64,000 nt of DNA. It comes from CAYZTY01 sp964444665. Lineage in GTDB: Bacteria > Planctomycetota > Phycisphaerae > Sedimentisphaerales > CAYZTY01. Numbering within the stretch: position 1 is the first letter of the stretch; each line of letters opens with the position of its first letter. The notes beneath the pieces are model-generated. The model had not been told where the DNA came from. It ran no database searches and worked only from the letters and a program-made list of their open reading frames with translations. The position numbers were made by a program, and so were the translations under genes. Below are positions 32,537 to 40,757 of the stretch, piece by piece. The stretch spans positions 1-64,000 of the forward strand of contig CAYUIE010000002.1 in NCBI GenBank assembly GCA_964444665.1. Direction: 5' to 3'.

Positions 32537-34108
32537 ATGCAGCAGAAAGAAGAAAAAGAAGAAAAAGGGGCGGCGGTAAGAAGGCCTTTTAGACAAGTAG
32601 TCATTGGGATTTTCCTGCTTTCGATAGTTGTTTTGTTAATGCTGCAGGCGCCATTGAAAGTGCTGGCACTTGTTTGTATTTTTCTTGCCTCTTTTACAAT
32701 ACTGCCTAAACGTGCAAGGAAATGGTTTAAGCTCGGTGTTACGGGCGTGGTAATAGCTTTAATTATCTGGGTTTTTCTGCCTGATGAAAGCGAAGGCTGG
32801 CGACCTTACACATTCGATAAAGAATTGGCCGACCTTAAGGCAAAGCGCGCGATACCAGAGGCTGAAAATGCTGCAATAATTTACAATAAACTTCTTGAGA
32901 CATACGAGCCCTACACAATCAATCCGTTTTTTTTGAGTGACGAGATTGGTGAGCTAACGATGAGGCAAGCCTGGTCAGACAAAGATTACCCGGAACTTGC
33001 TCGCTGGTTAAAACAGCAACAGCCGGTATTGGCGGATTTGAAACGGGCATCACAAAAAGCTCGTTGCCGATACCCGGTAGTAGTTAGCCTTCATCAGATA
33101 AATGACAGGGTCAGCTGGCACGAAAGTATACGGCTTTGGGTATATTTACTTCTCCGAGCCGGCAATAATGACATTGCCGAAGGACGTATCAACGAAGGCC
33201 TGGAGAAATACGCCGGCATACTTCAGATGGCCGAACATCTTTACCAGCAGCAGGCATTTATTGACTTGATGGTTGGTATTGCCATAGAGAACCTTGCAAT
33301 CGGACAGTTAAATAGATTTACCGTAACGGGTGATGCGACGGAAGAGGACTTAAGTTTTATTGAGCGGGCTCTGGCAAAAATCAGACACGACTGGAACCAG
33401 GATATATTGGAAATCATCGAATGTGAGACACTTTTGTGCAAGAATATATGGGGCTGTCGCTACGAAATAAACAGGGAAGGTAAAGTAAGATTTAGCCGCA
33501 ATCCGTTAGCTGCTTTACACGCACAAATGACAGGTGATTTTTTAGGGCAAGGGCCGCTAAGCTATCGGCTAAAAATACGTTTTAAAGTGTTGTCCATCTT
33601 ATACTGGTTCTATCTGCCCTGTGACCCTCAAAAGATAGCGGAGGTTATTGACGCAGTCTATAAAGAGTTATATGAAACGAAAATGGCAAAGCCCGAGTTC
33701 AAGAGGGAAAAGCGCCGACGGATAAAACTTAACTACCGCGGAGTAGTTGAGCGTCTGACAAGTATGGTTGAGCCGGCTTACTATAGTGTGCACGAGTTGT
33801 ATCAGATGGCAATTGCACATCAAAGGGCAGGCCGGCTGGTAGTTGCACTAAGAAGCTATAAAAATCAGCATGACCGTTGGCCCGAGAGACTTGAGGAATT
33901 GCGCCAACTGACATCACCGGAAAATTTTGTCGACCCAACGAATGAAGGCCAGTTTGTTTATAAGCTTTCCGGTGATGAGTTTAAACTTTATAGCAAAGGA
34001 ATAAATAATATAGACGAAGACGGCCAACGCAGCCGAAGTCCTGATGAAAAAGAAAGAGGGCCGGACGATATATCAATCTGGCCGAGGGCAGCTCGAGAAA
34101 TTGAATAG
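32537..34108 (+). CDS. Membrane-anchored protein with large extracytoplasmic domain
   Basis: A 523-residue protein. A charged N-terminus is followed by two or three hydrophobic segments between about 20 and 85. The remaining 430 residues are soluble and mostly helical, with many Tyr and Trp. The last 60 residues (Gly-Arg-Leu-Val-Val-Ala-Leu-Arg-Ser-Tyr-Lys, then Asp-Arg-Trp-Pro-Glu, and Phe-Lys-Leu-Tyr-Ser-Lys-Gly) resemble the C-terminal half of type II secretion pseudopilins. It overlaps the opening part of the asnS frame but not its real start. Function unknown. Confidence 0.6.
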   Translation: MQQKEEKEEKGAAVRRPFRQVVIGIFLLSIVVLLMLQAPLKVLALVCIFLASFTILPKRARKWFKLGVTGVVIALIIWVFLPDESEGWRPYTFDKELADLKAKRAIPEAENAAIIYNKLLETYEPYTINPFFLSDEIGELTMRQAWSDKDYPELARWLKQQQPVLADLKRASQKARCRYPVVVSLHQINDRVSWHESIRLWVYLLLRAGNNDIAEGRINEGLEKYAGILQMAEHLYQQQAFIDLMVGIAIENLAIGQLNRFTVTGDATEEDLSFIERALAKIRHDWNQDILEIIECETLLCKNIWGCRYEINREGKVRFSRNPLAALHAQMTGDFLGQGPLSYRLKIRFKVLSILYWFYLPCDPQKIAEVIDAVYKELYETKMAKPEFKREKRRRIKLNYRGVVERLTSMVEPAYYSVHELYQMAIAHQRAGRLVVALRSYKNQHDRWPERLEELRQLTSPENFVDPTNEGQFVYKLSGDEFKLYSKGINNIDEDGQRSRSPDEKERGPDDISIWPRAAREIE

Positions 34109-34118
34109 AGCAATTAAA

Positions 34119-35630
34119 ATGATGTATGACAATGTAACCTATATCTCACAGCTTAAAAATAATATCGGTAGCGAAGTTACCTTAGCAGGCTGGTTATACA
34201 ACAGCCGGGCGAGCGGTAAGATTCAGTTTTTAATTATCCGCGACGGCACGGGACTTTGTCAGTGCATAGTCGAAAAAGGAAGTGTGGCGGACGAGCTTTT
34301 CAACGAGGTGAAGCATATCGGCCAGGAATCATCGCTGAAGGTAACCGGCACTGTCCGGGCAGATGAGAGAAGTGTTGGAGGATATGAGCTAAATGTCAGT
34401 AATGCCGAGGTAATCTGCTCCGCGAGTGATTATCCTATAACGCCGAAGTCACACGGCATCGATTTTCTGCTGAAGAACCGGCATCTGCACCTGCGTTCCC
34501 GCAGGCAGTGGTGCATCGGTAAAATTCGCCATACATTGATAGACGCTATCCGCAGGTTCTTCAATGATAACGGCTTTACACTAATCGATACGCCCATTTT
34601 TACCGCAATGGCCGCTGAAGGTGAGCAGACACTTTTCGAGGTCGATTATTTCGGAGAGCCGATGCGCCTGACGCAGACAGGCCAGTTGCATCTCGAAGCC
34701 GCGGCGATGAGTTATGGCAGGGTTTACTGCTTTGGGCCGACCTTCCGCGCCGAAAGGAGCAAGACCCGTCGTCACCTTACCGAGTTCTGGATGGTCGAGC
34801 CGGAGGTGGCCTATATTGATTTGCCGGGCCTGTTGGAGCTGGCGGAAAATTTTATATGCTTCATTGTTGGGCAGGTCCTGGAGAAAAATAAAAAACAGCT
34901 CGAATACGTGGAGGCGGATATTGCCGCGCTGGAAAAAGTAAAGATTCCATTTCCTCGATTAACTTATACGGAAGCGGCCGAAATCCTAACAAGCAATCGC
35001 GCGCAGGAATTTCTGGCCGGCCAGTTGGCAGAACTGCAAAATGAAAGGGAGCGGCAACAGGCAAAACTCGATGAACTGGAAAAGAAGCAGGCGGGGCAGT
35101 TAAAGCAATGGCAAAAAGACAAGATTGTCGCTGAAATCATCGATATAAGAGCCGAGCTTGCCGAGCTTGATACAAAAATAGAAAACAACCCCAGGCACGC
35201 ACAATTGGCCGCTGAGTTTGAATGGGGCAAAGACCTCGGTGGCTCCGATGAGACCATCATTTCACAAATGCACGAAAAACCCGTCTTCGTTACGCACTAT
35301 CCGAAAGAGGCCAAGGCATTTTATATGAGGACCGACCGCGGTAATGAAAAGGTGGTCGAGAATTTCGATTTGCTCGCGCCGGCCGGCTTCGGTGAAATCA
35401 TCGGCGGCTCGGCCCGCGAGGACGATTACGAAATTTTGCTCGAGAGAATTAAGGCCTACAATCTAAACCCTGAGGATTATCAATGGTATCTTGACCTACG
35501 GAAATTCGGCTCTGTTCCGCACGGCGGCTTCGGCCTGGGTGTGGAACGTACCGTCGCCTGGCTGACCGGCGAAAGACACATCCGTCAGTGCATCGCATTC
35601 CCAAGATTGATGGACAAAGTGTACATATAG
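34119..35630 (+). CDS. asnS: Asparaginyl-tRNA synthetase with a coiled-coil insertion
   Basis: Charges tRNA-Asn with asparagine. The start is the ATG at 34119 (or the next Met codon at 34122), giving about 503 residues; the frame opens further upstream inside the previous gene. The OB-fold anticodon domain is at about 10-105. Class II motifs are clear: Phe-Arg-Ala-Glu-Arg-Ser-Lys-Thr-Arg-Arg-His (motif 2) and Gly-Phe-Gly-Leu-Gly-Val-Glu-Arg (motif 3). Tyr-Pro-Lys-Glu-Ala-Lys-Ala-Phe-Tyr-Met-Arg favours asparagine over aspartate. Residues about 293-366 are an extra charged helix-rich segment not found in standard AsnRS. Confidence 0.92.
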   Translation: MMYDNVTYISQLKNNIGSEVTLAGWLYNSRASGKIQFLIIRDGTGLCQCIVEKGSVADELFNEVKHIGQESSLKVTGTVRADERSVGGYELNVSNAEVICSASDYPITPKSHGIDFLLKNRHLHLRSRRQWCIGKIRHTLIDAIRRFFNDNGFTLIDTPIFTAMAAEGEQTLFEVDYFGEPMRLTQTGQLHLEAAAMSYGRVYCFGPTFRAERSKTRRHLTEFWMVEPEVAYIDLPGLLELAENFICFIVGQVLEKNKKQLEYVEADIAALEKVKIPFPRLTYTEAAEILTSNRAQEFLAGQLAELQNERERQQAKLDELEKKQAGQLKQWQKDKIVAEIIDIRAELAELDTKIENNPRHAQLAAEFEWGKDLGGSDETIISQMHEKPVFVTHYPKEAKAFYMRTDRGNEKVVENFDLLAPAGFGEIIGGSAREDDYEILLERIKAYNLNPEDYQWYLDLRKFGSVPHGGFGLGVERTVAWLTGERHIRQCIAFPRLMDKVYI

Positions 35631-35891
35631 ATAGGGTGGGGTCTCACTCCATCAAATTGTGCTTATTGTTTTTGCTCGTCTTTTGGCCTGTTGTTTTTTT
35701 CGTTTGTAGACTGTTCCTTTGGATTGGCGGCAAGATGACATACGCAAAAAGTCCGAGCCATGTTTTTAACTTGATCTCTTAAATCTTTGGCGGGACTTGT
35801 TCCCAAAATTATCACGCTGTCTAAGTCCCAAGTGGTAGCCCAGCACTCTTTTGTCTGGTCTCTGCTTAACCGCAAAAGCGCCAAAGGAAAG

Positions 35892-36212
35892 ATGATAGCG
35901 TGGATGCATTTGCCGACTGAGGTTACAGTAGATATGTTCGACAGCCGGCAGAAGCTGATGCTTTATCCCGGCGGTGTAGAGGCCCTCAGACAGCGAGTAT
36001 TTCGTCCCCGCGGACCGGGCTGCAAAGTTAGAGGGATAACAATCTTGGCGTTCTTTGACAAAGGTGAAGTATTGGATGCTGTTGACGATAACGGCAAAGT
36101 CGATATTGACATTGTCGGGAAATTAAAATCCGGCCAATTCATATACGGCACAGACAATATCAGGATAACCCAACCCCGCCGCCGACGCAGGTATGGATGG
36201 TGTAGACGTTGA
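35892..36212 (+). CDS. Isolated extracellular-type domain, possible gene fragment
   Basis: The ATG at 35892 has a good AAAGGAAAG site and gives 106 residues; the open frame extends upstream to about 35775 without a better start. Sequence just upstream (Ser-Leu-Leu-Asn-Arg-Lys-Ser-Ala-Lys-Gly-Lys) already looks like the same domain. The domain resembles repeated units in secreted planctomycete proteins: Ile-Ala-Trp-Met-His-Leu-Pro near the start, then Ile-Leu-Ala-Phe-Phe-Asp-Lys-Gly-Glu-Val, and a final Tyr-Gly-Thr-Asp-Asn-Ile-Arg-Ile. With no signal peptide it may be the stranded C-terminal end of a lost larger gene. Confidence 0.45.
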   Translation: MIAWMHLPTEVTVDMFDSRQKLMLYPGGVEALRQRVFRPRGPGCKVRGITILAFFDKGEVLDAVDDNGKVDIDIVGKLKSGQFIYGTDNIRITQPRRRRRYGWCRR

Positions 36213-36264
36213 CAGGGCGGATATTTTGGCTTTCAATTTTCTTTGCCCCGGCTATAATCTGGCA

Positions 36265-37134
36265 ATGCAAACCTGGACGATTCAAAAACTTTTAAACTGG
36301 GTCACAGACTATCTTACCGATAAGGCTGTTGATTCGCCTCGCCTTAGTGCGGAGCTTTTAATTTCTGATTGTTTGGGTCTGGAGCGAATCGAGTTATATA
36401 CACAATTCGACAGGCCCGTTACCCAGCAACAGTTAGACCGCTTACACGATTTAGTGAAACGGGTGGGTCAGCATGAGCCGATTGCCTACCTACTCGGTAA
36501 AACCGAATTTTACTCCCTGCAGTTCAAAGTCAGCCCCGATTGTATGATTCCCCGGCCGGAGACGGAGCTGCTTGTTGACAGGGCTGTAAAATTTTTGCGG
36601 GCGCGCAACGGTGAACAACTTGTTTGTGATTTATGCACCGGCTGTGGCAGTATTGCCGTCGCCATAGCGAAAAATTTTGCCAATGCCGAAATTATTGCTA
36701 CAGATATTTCCAGCGCCGCCTTAAATATCGCCGCTAAAAATATCTCAGCCCATAATCTAAAAGGCCGTGTTCAGCTTTTATGTGGTGATTTGTTCGAGCC
36801 GGTTGAGTCGAGACCGGGTGAGCACAAATTTGACCTGATTGTATGCAATCCTCCTTATGTAAGCGCTGCCGAGTTTGAAAGGCTTGGCAGGAATGTGAAA
36901 GATTACGAGCCGAAGTTGGCTCTGTTCGCAGGAGATGACGGCCTGGATATTTATCGAAGGATTATTGAAAAAGTCGAAGCCTTCTTAAAACCGGATGCGG
37001 CATTAATGATGGAGATAGGCTATACTCAGGCAGTATCTGTTAGAGAATTAATTCAGCAAACCGGCATTTTCGCCGAAATCGAGATTGAAAAAGACCTGCA
37101 TAACCAGGACAGAATCGCAATCGCAAAGAAGTAA
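36265..37134 (+). CDS. prmC: Release factor glutamine methyltransferase
   Basis: Methylates the GGQ glutamine of peptide chain release factors. The protein from the ATG at 36265 has 289 residues, the normal length. The N-terminal helical domain contains Ala-Tyr-Leu-Leu-Gly-Lys-Thr-Glu-Phe and Pro-Arg-Pro-Glu-Thr-Glu. Motif I is Asp-Leu-Cys-Thr-Gly-Cys-Gly-Ser-Ile-Ala, and the catalytic Asn-Pro-Pro-Tyr is present. No prfA gene is nearby. A TATAAT at 36253-36258 lies just seven bases from the ATG, which has no ribosome-binding site, hinting at a leaderless mRNA. The longer frame from 36193 is unlikely. Confidence 0.93.
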   Translation: MQTWTIQKLLNWVTDYLTDKAVDSPRLSAELLISDCLGLERIELYTQFDRPVTQQQLDRLHDLVKRVGQHEPIAYLLGKTEFYSLQFKVSPDCMIPRPETELLVDRAVKFLRARNGEQLVCDLCTGCGSIAVAIAKNFANAEIIATDISSAALNIAAKNISAHNLKGRVQLLCGDLFEPVESRPGEHKFDLIVCNPPYVSAAEFERLGRNVKDYEPKLALFAGDDGLDIYRRIIEKVEAFLKPDAALMMEIGYTQAVSVRELIQQTGIFAEIEIEKDLHNQDRIAIAKK

Positions 37135-37259
37135 ACCACGACGAATACAGCCCTGTTTGTTGTTCCCGCGCACCTTGTCCATCTGAGGGATAGTAATCGG
37201 ATAAAGTCAGGGCCGGCGTCTCTGGATACATCGGCGGGATTTTCAATGTCAGAGTGGAA

Positions 37260-37892
37260 CTATTTTTTTCTTAAAGAGGCCTTCTTGAGAATTGCGACCA
37301 GGTCCTTACTACGAAAGGAAACCAGAACCCAAATGAAGAAGGCAATTATGAAACCAGTGGTTATATGCTCCGCGAGTACGATATTTCGGTTTGCCAGCTC
37401 AGCATTTTTTCCGAGAGCGATGCTGAAAAGGCTGAAAATGACAATTGCAAGTTTTAAAGCGATAAACACGTGCATCAAAATCAATGCCCAAACGAGCGAC
37501 CATGCTCTTCGTTTCAAAGGCAATGGAGTAGCCGCTATCAAGGCCGTAAGAAAGGCTATGTGCATATAATCACCATAGTGGATGCTGTGGTAGAACTGCG
37601 AGGCCTGTATTTCCCCGTTATCGTCTAAATTGTGTCGATTAAAAGCGGTTATACATATATCATACTTGATGTTATCCGATTGAGAGAAACGAACAACATT
37701 CCCACGGCCGAAGGAGCCAAAGAGAAATCCTCCTGCCGCCTGGTAGAATTTTGAATAAACGGGGCCCACGACCGGCCAGACAGTCATCAGCAGGAAGTAT
37801 ATAAGTACAAACAGGCAGAAAAACTTTATGACTTTCCTGGCACTAATCAACTCTAAGAATTTTGTCCGGGCACTTGACTTTTCCCTGTCCAT
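37260..37892 (-). CDS. Exosortase H-associated membrane protein
   Basis: A 210-residue protein from the ATG at 37892; a longer frame to 37946 overlaps the exosortase gene more deeply. It has about four membrane helices with a conserved-looking luminal part (Phe-Tyr-His-Ser-Ile-His-Tyr-Gly-Asp-Tyr-Met-His). Overlap with the upstream exosortase gene by 40 bases and the same order as in other XrtH loci make it the usual partner membrane protein. Its exact biochemical role in sorting is not established. Confidence 0.65.
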   Translation of the reverse strand: MDREKSSARTKFLELISARKVIKFFCLFVLIYFLLMTVWPVVGPVYSKFYQAAGGFLFGSFGRGNVVRFSQSDNIKYDICITAFNRHNLDDNGEIQASQFYHSIHYGDYMHIAFLTALIAATPLPLKRRAWSLVWALILMHVFIALKLAIVIFSLFSIALGKNAELANRNIVLAEHITTGFIIAFFIWVLVSFRSKDLVAILKKASLRKK

Positions 37893-38500
37893 AACAGCCA
37901 GAAGACCCACAAAAGAATAGCGAGAAATATGAATAGTCCCTGCCACACTTCGATGTGCATTAGCTCAAAGGCCCGCGGCAGATAGACACCGACCAAAAAC
38001 AAAGTGACAATTCTTATCAGATTTAGAAATGCGAGAAGTAACGTACCTGTGATAACCCCGACAATTTTTTTGGATAATATTCCCGGAAATGCCAGGACGG
38101 CACATACAAATAAGGCGGTTGGCTCAATGGCATCGCATCCTTGTTTGATGGTAACGGAAAAAGCAGGCGAAGAAATTGATGCGCCCCGGACTGTTATGTC
38201 CTGGCCGAGAAATGCCAATATATGTCCTGAAAGCCTGGCATTAAAGCCGAGGTAGTGAGGAAAATGCCGTTCGTAAAACGGCGTGAATAGGGCAAAGGCG
38301 TAAAACAGGCCCATCAGGGTCGCGAAAACAAAAAGAAACATAAATACCGGATGCCGACCGCGCCAGCCGACAGCCATCGCGACTACAGATTTCTTTTCCC
38401 GTTTCCCGGCTTTGTTTGAGGAGCCAGCAGCTCGTGGTTTGTAAGGCTTATGTCTTTTCTTTTGATGTCTCTGCACAAATACCCTCTTACGAGCCGGCAC
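37853..38500 (-). CDS. xrtH: Exosortase H (IPTL-CTERM sorting transpeptidase)
   Basis: A 215-residue membrane protein with the exosortase active site: Cys122 in Lys-Gln-Gly-Cys-Asp-Ala-Ile-Glu-Pro, Arg163 in Asn-Leu-Ile-Arg-Ile, and His182 in Leu-Met-His-Ile-Glu-Val-Trp-Gln. The GTG start at 38500 has an AAGGA site at good distance. The first 45 residues are a very basic cytoplasmic extension, longer than in most exosortases. The gene directly upstream encodes an IPTL-CTERM protein, its expected substrate. Exosortases cleave such C-terminal tags and pass the protein to the cell surface. Confidence 0.88.
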   Translation of the reverse strand: MPARKRVFVQRHQKKRHKPYKPRAAGSSNKAGKREKKSVVAMAVGWRGRHPVFMFLFVFATLMGLFYAFALFTPFYERHFPHYLGFNARLSGHILAFLGQDITVRGASISSPAFSVTIKQGCDAIEPTALFVCAVLAFPGILSKKIVGVITGTLLLAFLNLIRIVTLFLVGVYLPRAFELMHIEVWQGLFIFLAILLWVFWLLWTGKSQVPGQNS

Positions 38501-38605
38501 TTTAGTCCTTACATTTCTCGTTTCAGTGACTGTCGGACTTTCTCCTTGTCCCTTGTGCTGTCAATCTCAACATTTTTTTTTCGACCCGGCAGTTGCAATC
38601 TATTC

Positions 38606-39403
38606 TTATGCCGGTACGGGTCTTAATCTTCGCTTAATCGAAACTATCCCTAATCCCAACAGAAGGAGCGCCATAACAATCAAACCCCATTCGGACATGG
38701 TAGGGATGGTTGTCGGTGTGTACTGACCGACATATTCCACGACATTACAAGGGTCGCTATCCAAGTGTATCTTGGCTCTGTAAACAATGCCTCCTAGCGA
38801 AGGTAAGTCAATGTCAGAAAACTCCTCCGAACTATCCAGGTCAAGATGGACGTCGGTCCTTGTGTAGGTCCAGCTCACATCATTTACATCGTCATAAAAT
38901 AAATCTTCGATCGGGTAAAGAGTATCCACAGGCCCAACCTGGATGGTCTCGATGGTTATAGGCCCGCCGTCCTGTGCGGTGTTACTTATGATTAAGTCAG
39001 CCAACTGTTCACCGGTCCGAACAAACTCATCCGACAATCCGGGACCGGCTACTTCCCCAGAAGTGCTCCACCTAGGTAGGTAGCAATGTTTGATCTTGTT
39101 CTTGTCAGTCCTCGCGCAAGCGCCCACAGTCTCACAGTGTTTTACCGGGCCAGGTTGCGGGTTAGACCACCTCAGCTTTGTGCAAGTACCGTCGTAAGTA
39201 TAATCGAACTCGGTGAATCTTGTTGATAACCATTTGGAGACCCGCACGTCGCCTTCAAACCATTTTTCCAAGTCAGTCGCGTCTTGGCCGGTGCCATTGT
39301 GCAACCGTTCGTTTTGCCATCTATCAGCAAAAGCAGCGGGGGGCAAAATGAGGTACACGCCAAAAATTACCAAAAACAGGGTTTTTTGAGTAAATTTACA
39401 CAT
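38606..39403 (-). CDS. IPTL-CTERM surface protein, likely substrate of exosortase H
   Basis: A 265-residue protein with an AGGAG ribosome-binding site. It has a signal peptide (about 1-26, ending Ala-Phe-Ala) and a mature domain with several Cys, aromatic and Asp residues. The C-terminus carries the sorting tag: Ile-Pro-Thr-Met-Ser-Glu-Trp-Gly (233-240), a hydrophobic helix, then Lys-Arg-Arg. The function of the mature domain is unknown. It is the only IPTL-tagged protein in the window and lies 105 bases upstream of the exosortase gene. Confidence 0.85.
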   Translation of the reverse strand: MCKFTQKTLFLVIFGVYLILPPAAFADRWQNERLHNGTGQDATDLEKWFEGDVRVSKWLSTRFTEFDYTYDGTCTKLRWSNPQPGPVKHCETVGACARTDKNKIKHCYLPRWSTSGEVAGPGLSDEFVRTGEQLADLIISNTAQDGGPITIETIQVGPVDTLYPIEDLFYDDVNDVSWTYTRTDVHLDLDSSEEFSDIDLPSLGGIVYRAKIHLDSDPCNVVEYVGQYTPTTIPTMSEWGLIVMALLLLGLGIVSIKRRLRPVPA

Positions 39404-39455
39404 TTGTTCGCTCCTTATTTAGACCTTATAACAAAACTGCCTGTTGCCTTCTGTC

Positions 39456-39475
39456 ATTCCCGCGGAGGCGGGAAT
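39456..39475. repeat. ATTCCCGC-GGAG-GCGGGAAT hairpin repeat
   Basis: A perfect 8-base-pair inverted repeat of the CATTCCCGC...GCGGGAATCC kind, common between genes of many uncultured bacteria. A second short palindrome, GGACA-C-TGTCC, lies at 39550-39560 within AAGGGGACACTGTCC, a sequence often seen beside REP-associated transposases. No transposase is present here. Confidence 0.7.
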
Positions 39476-39608
39476 CCAGAGGTCTTTATTAAGGTTATTT
39501 TAGGTTTTGTTACAGGCTCTTAGTTTGTTGAGAGTTAACATTTTTAAGGGGACACTGTCCACAACGTGGCATGCCTGCTTTTAATCTTCACTGGATTTCT
39601 GAATTTAA

Positions 39609-40307
39609 TTACGCTGGAACTCTTGAAGGTAAAGGAGGCGGGCGGGGATATCCTTGAAAAATAGAAATAAGACGTAAGTTTAGTGATGATTGTAATAAAT
39701 GACATATATCGGGATGAGGCGATATTCGCGACGAATTCCAGGATGGAAATCTCAGGCGAGCGATGCATAGTACGACAAGCAATGACGCGTTGACGCACGC
39801 CACAAGAAAGGCCACAAAAAGGTAACCGAGTAAATGGCTAATCCAATGAAGAAATGAATTTTGAATTTGGGTTCCGGCGAGCAGGCCTTGCTGTAGGCCG
39901 AGGGGCTTTAGAGCAAACTCGAGGACTATCCAGCCGAATGCCAGAAGCAGCGGATTAAAGCCTATCCGGCGAGTAAACAGGGTGCCGAAGTATGCGTAAA
40001 ATGCCGGTACGATAGTTAGCAAGGCAAGAGATTGAAGCGTCGGTGATATAACACCAGTTGCATCGGTAGAGGAGAAAAAGTAAAAGCAGACGCCCCAAAA
40101 GGCCCCGGCCAGCGCCGCAGCTGTCGGCCTGAGTATACGAATCGCTAAGAAAAGCGGCAAAAGACCGAACCAGGCAAGCCAGGAATAAGATGCCGAGCCC
40201 AAAGCCATCGCCATCATCAGGGCACTGAATACAAACGATATAGCCAGTGCCGTCGCTTTGATGAACCGCCGCGCACGAGACCTTTGGTTATTGTGTTTTA
40301 CAGACAA
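39609..40307 (-). CDS. Lnt N-terminal-like membrane protein without the nitrilase domain
   Basis: A 232-residue protein with about six hydrophobic segments up to residue 185. The pattern Leu-Ala-Trp-Phe-Gly-Leu-Leu-Pro-Leu-Phe-Leu-Ala and the following Gly-Ala-Phe-Trp-Gly match the N-terminal membrane part of apolipoprotein N-acyltransferase. The catalytic carbon-nitrogen hydrolase domain is entirely missing, and the last 45 residues are unlike any Lnt. The start is a TTG, two bases after the stop of a small Cys-rich frame. It may be a natural short family or a decayed lnt whose 3' end was lost near the repeats at 39456-39560. Confidence 0.55.
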   Translation of the reverse strand: MSVKHNNQRSRARRFIKATALAISFVFSALMMAMALGSASYSWLAWFGLLPLFLAIRILRPTAAALAGAFWGVCFYFFSSTDATGVISPTLQSLALLTIVPAFYAYFGTLFTRRIGFNPLLLAFGWIVLEFALKPLGLQQGLLAGTQIQNSFLHWISHLLGYLFVAFLVACVNASLLVVLCIARLRFPSWNSSRISPHPDICHLLQSSLNLRLISIFQGYPRPPPLPSRVPA

Positions 40308-40309
40308 TG

Positions 40310-40471
40310 CTATCTGTCCCTATTTCGACTTAGCAGCCTTGTTTCAGGTCTTACAGTCCCGCACAACGAATACAGCCTATACGGACATTTGTTACTTACG
40401 GAGCAACATTCCAAAAAAGGGTAAGCACAATCCGGCGAATTAGATTGATATGGTTCCCTTAACTTGCTCAC
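40310..40471 (-). CDS. Possible 53-residue Cys-rich small ORF
   Basis: GTG at 40471 follows an excellent AGGAGGAGG site. The peptide contains five cysteines within about 27 residues (Cys-Ala-Tyr-Pro-Phe-Leu-Glu-Cys-Cys ... Cys-Pro-Tyr ... Leu-Cys-Gly). The stop lies two bases before the TTG start of the Lnt-like gene, so coupling is possible. No family was recognised and codon use gives no strong support. Confidence 0.28.
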   Translation of the reverse strand: MSKLREPYQSNSPDCAYPFLECCSVSNKCPYRLYSLCGTVRPETRLLSRNRDR

Positions 40472-40757
40472 ATCCTCCTCCTATCCGGACGTTCTTTTTT
40501 GCAAGAAGACTGGATTTTAGCGTGGGGGGGAAGCAAAGCTGAAACGAGAGAGGCCCTTTCAGTGCGGCCCCCATCACACAAACTTTACAAACTTTATAGA
40601 ATTAGAAATAAAAGTCAAGTACTTTTTAGGTTTTATGAGTTTTTTTGCACTATTTTTTGTAATTCCAGTCAAATACATAATCTTGATTATGGCGAGAACG
40701 CGTATTTAGGGCAGAAAAACTGTTATTCCTGGTTTAAGTTAGACTGGGTTAAGTTGG
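40472..40757. other. Intergenic stretch with no recognised feature
   Basis: Between the small Cys-rich frame and the tatD stop codon I see no gene, palindrome or terminator. It holds a run of seven G residues around 40525 and is then AT-rich. A 121-codon plus-strand frame (40499-40864) runs into tatD antisense and has no ribosome-binding site. Confidence 0.5.

Noticed and set aside
35663..35884. 73-codon minus-strand frame after asnS
   Set aside because: No ribosome-binding site or recognised motif, and it overlaps the plus-strand domain that resembles known planctomycete proteins.
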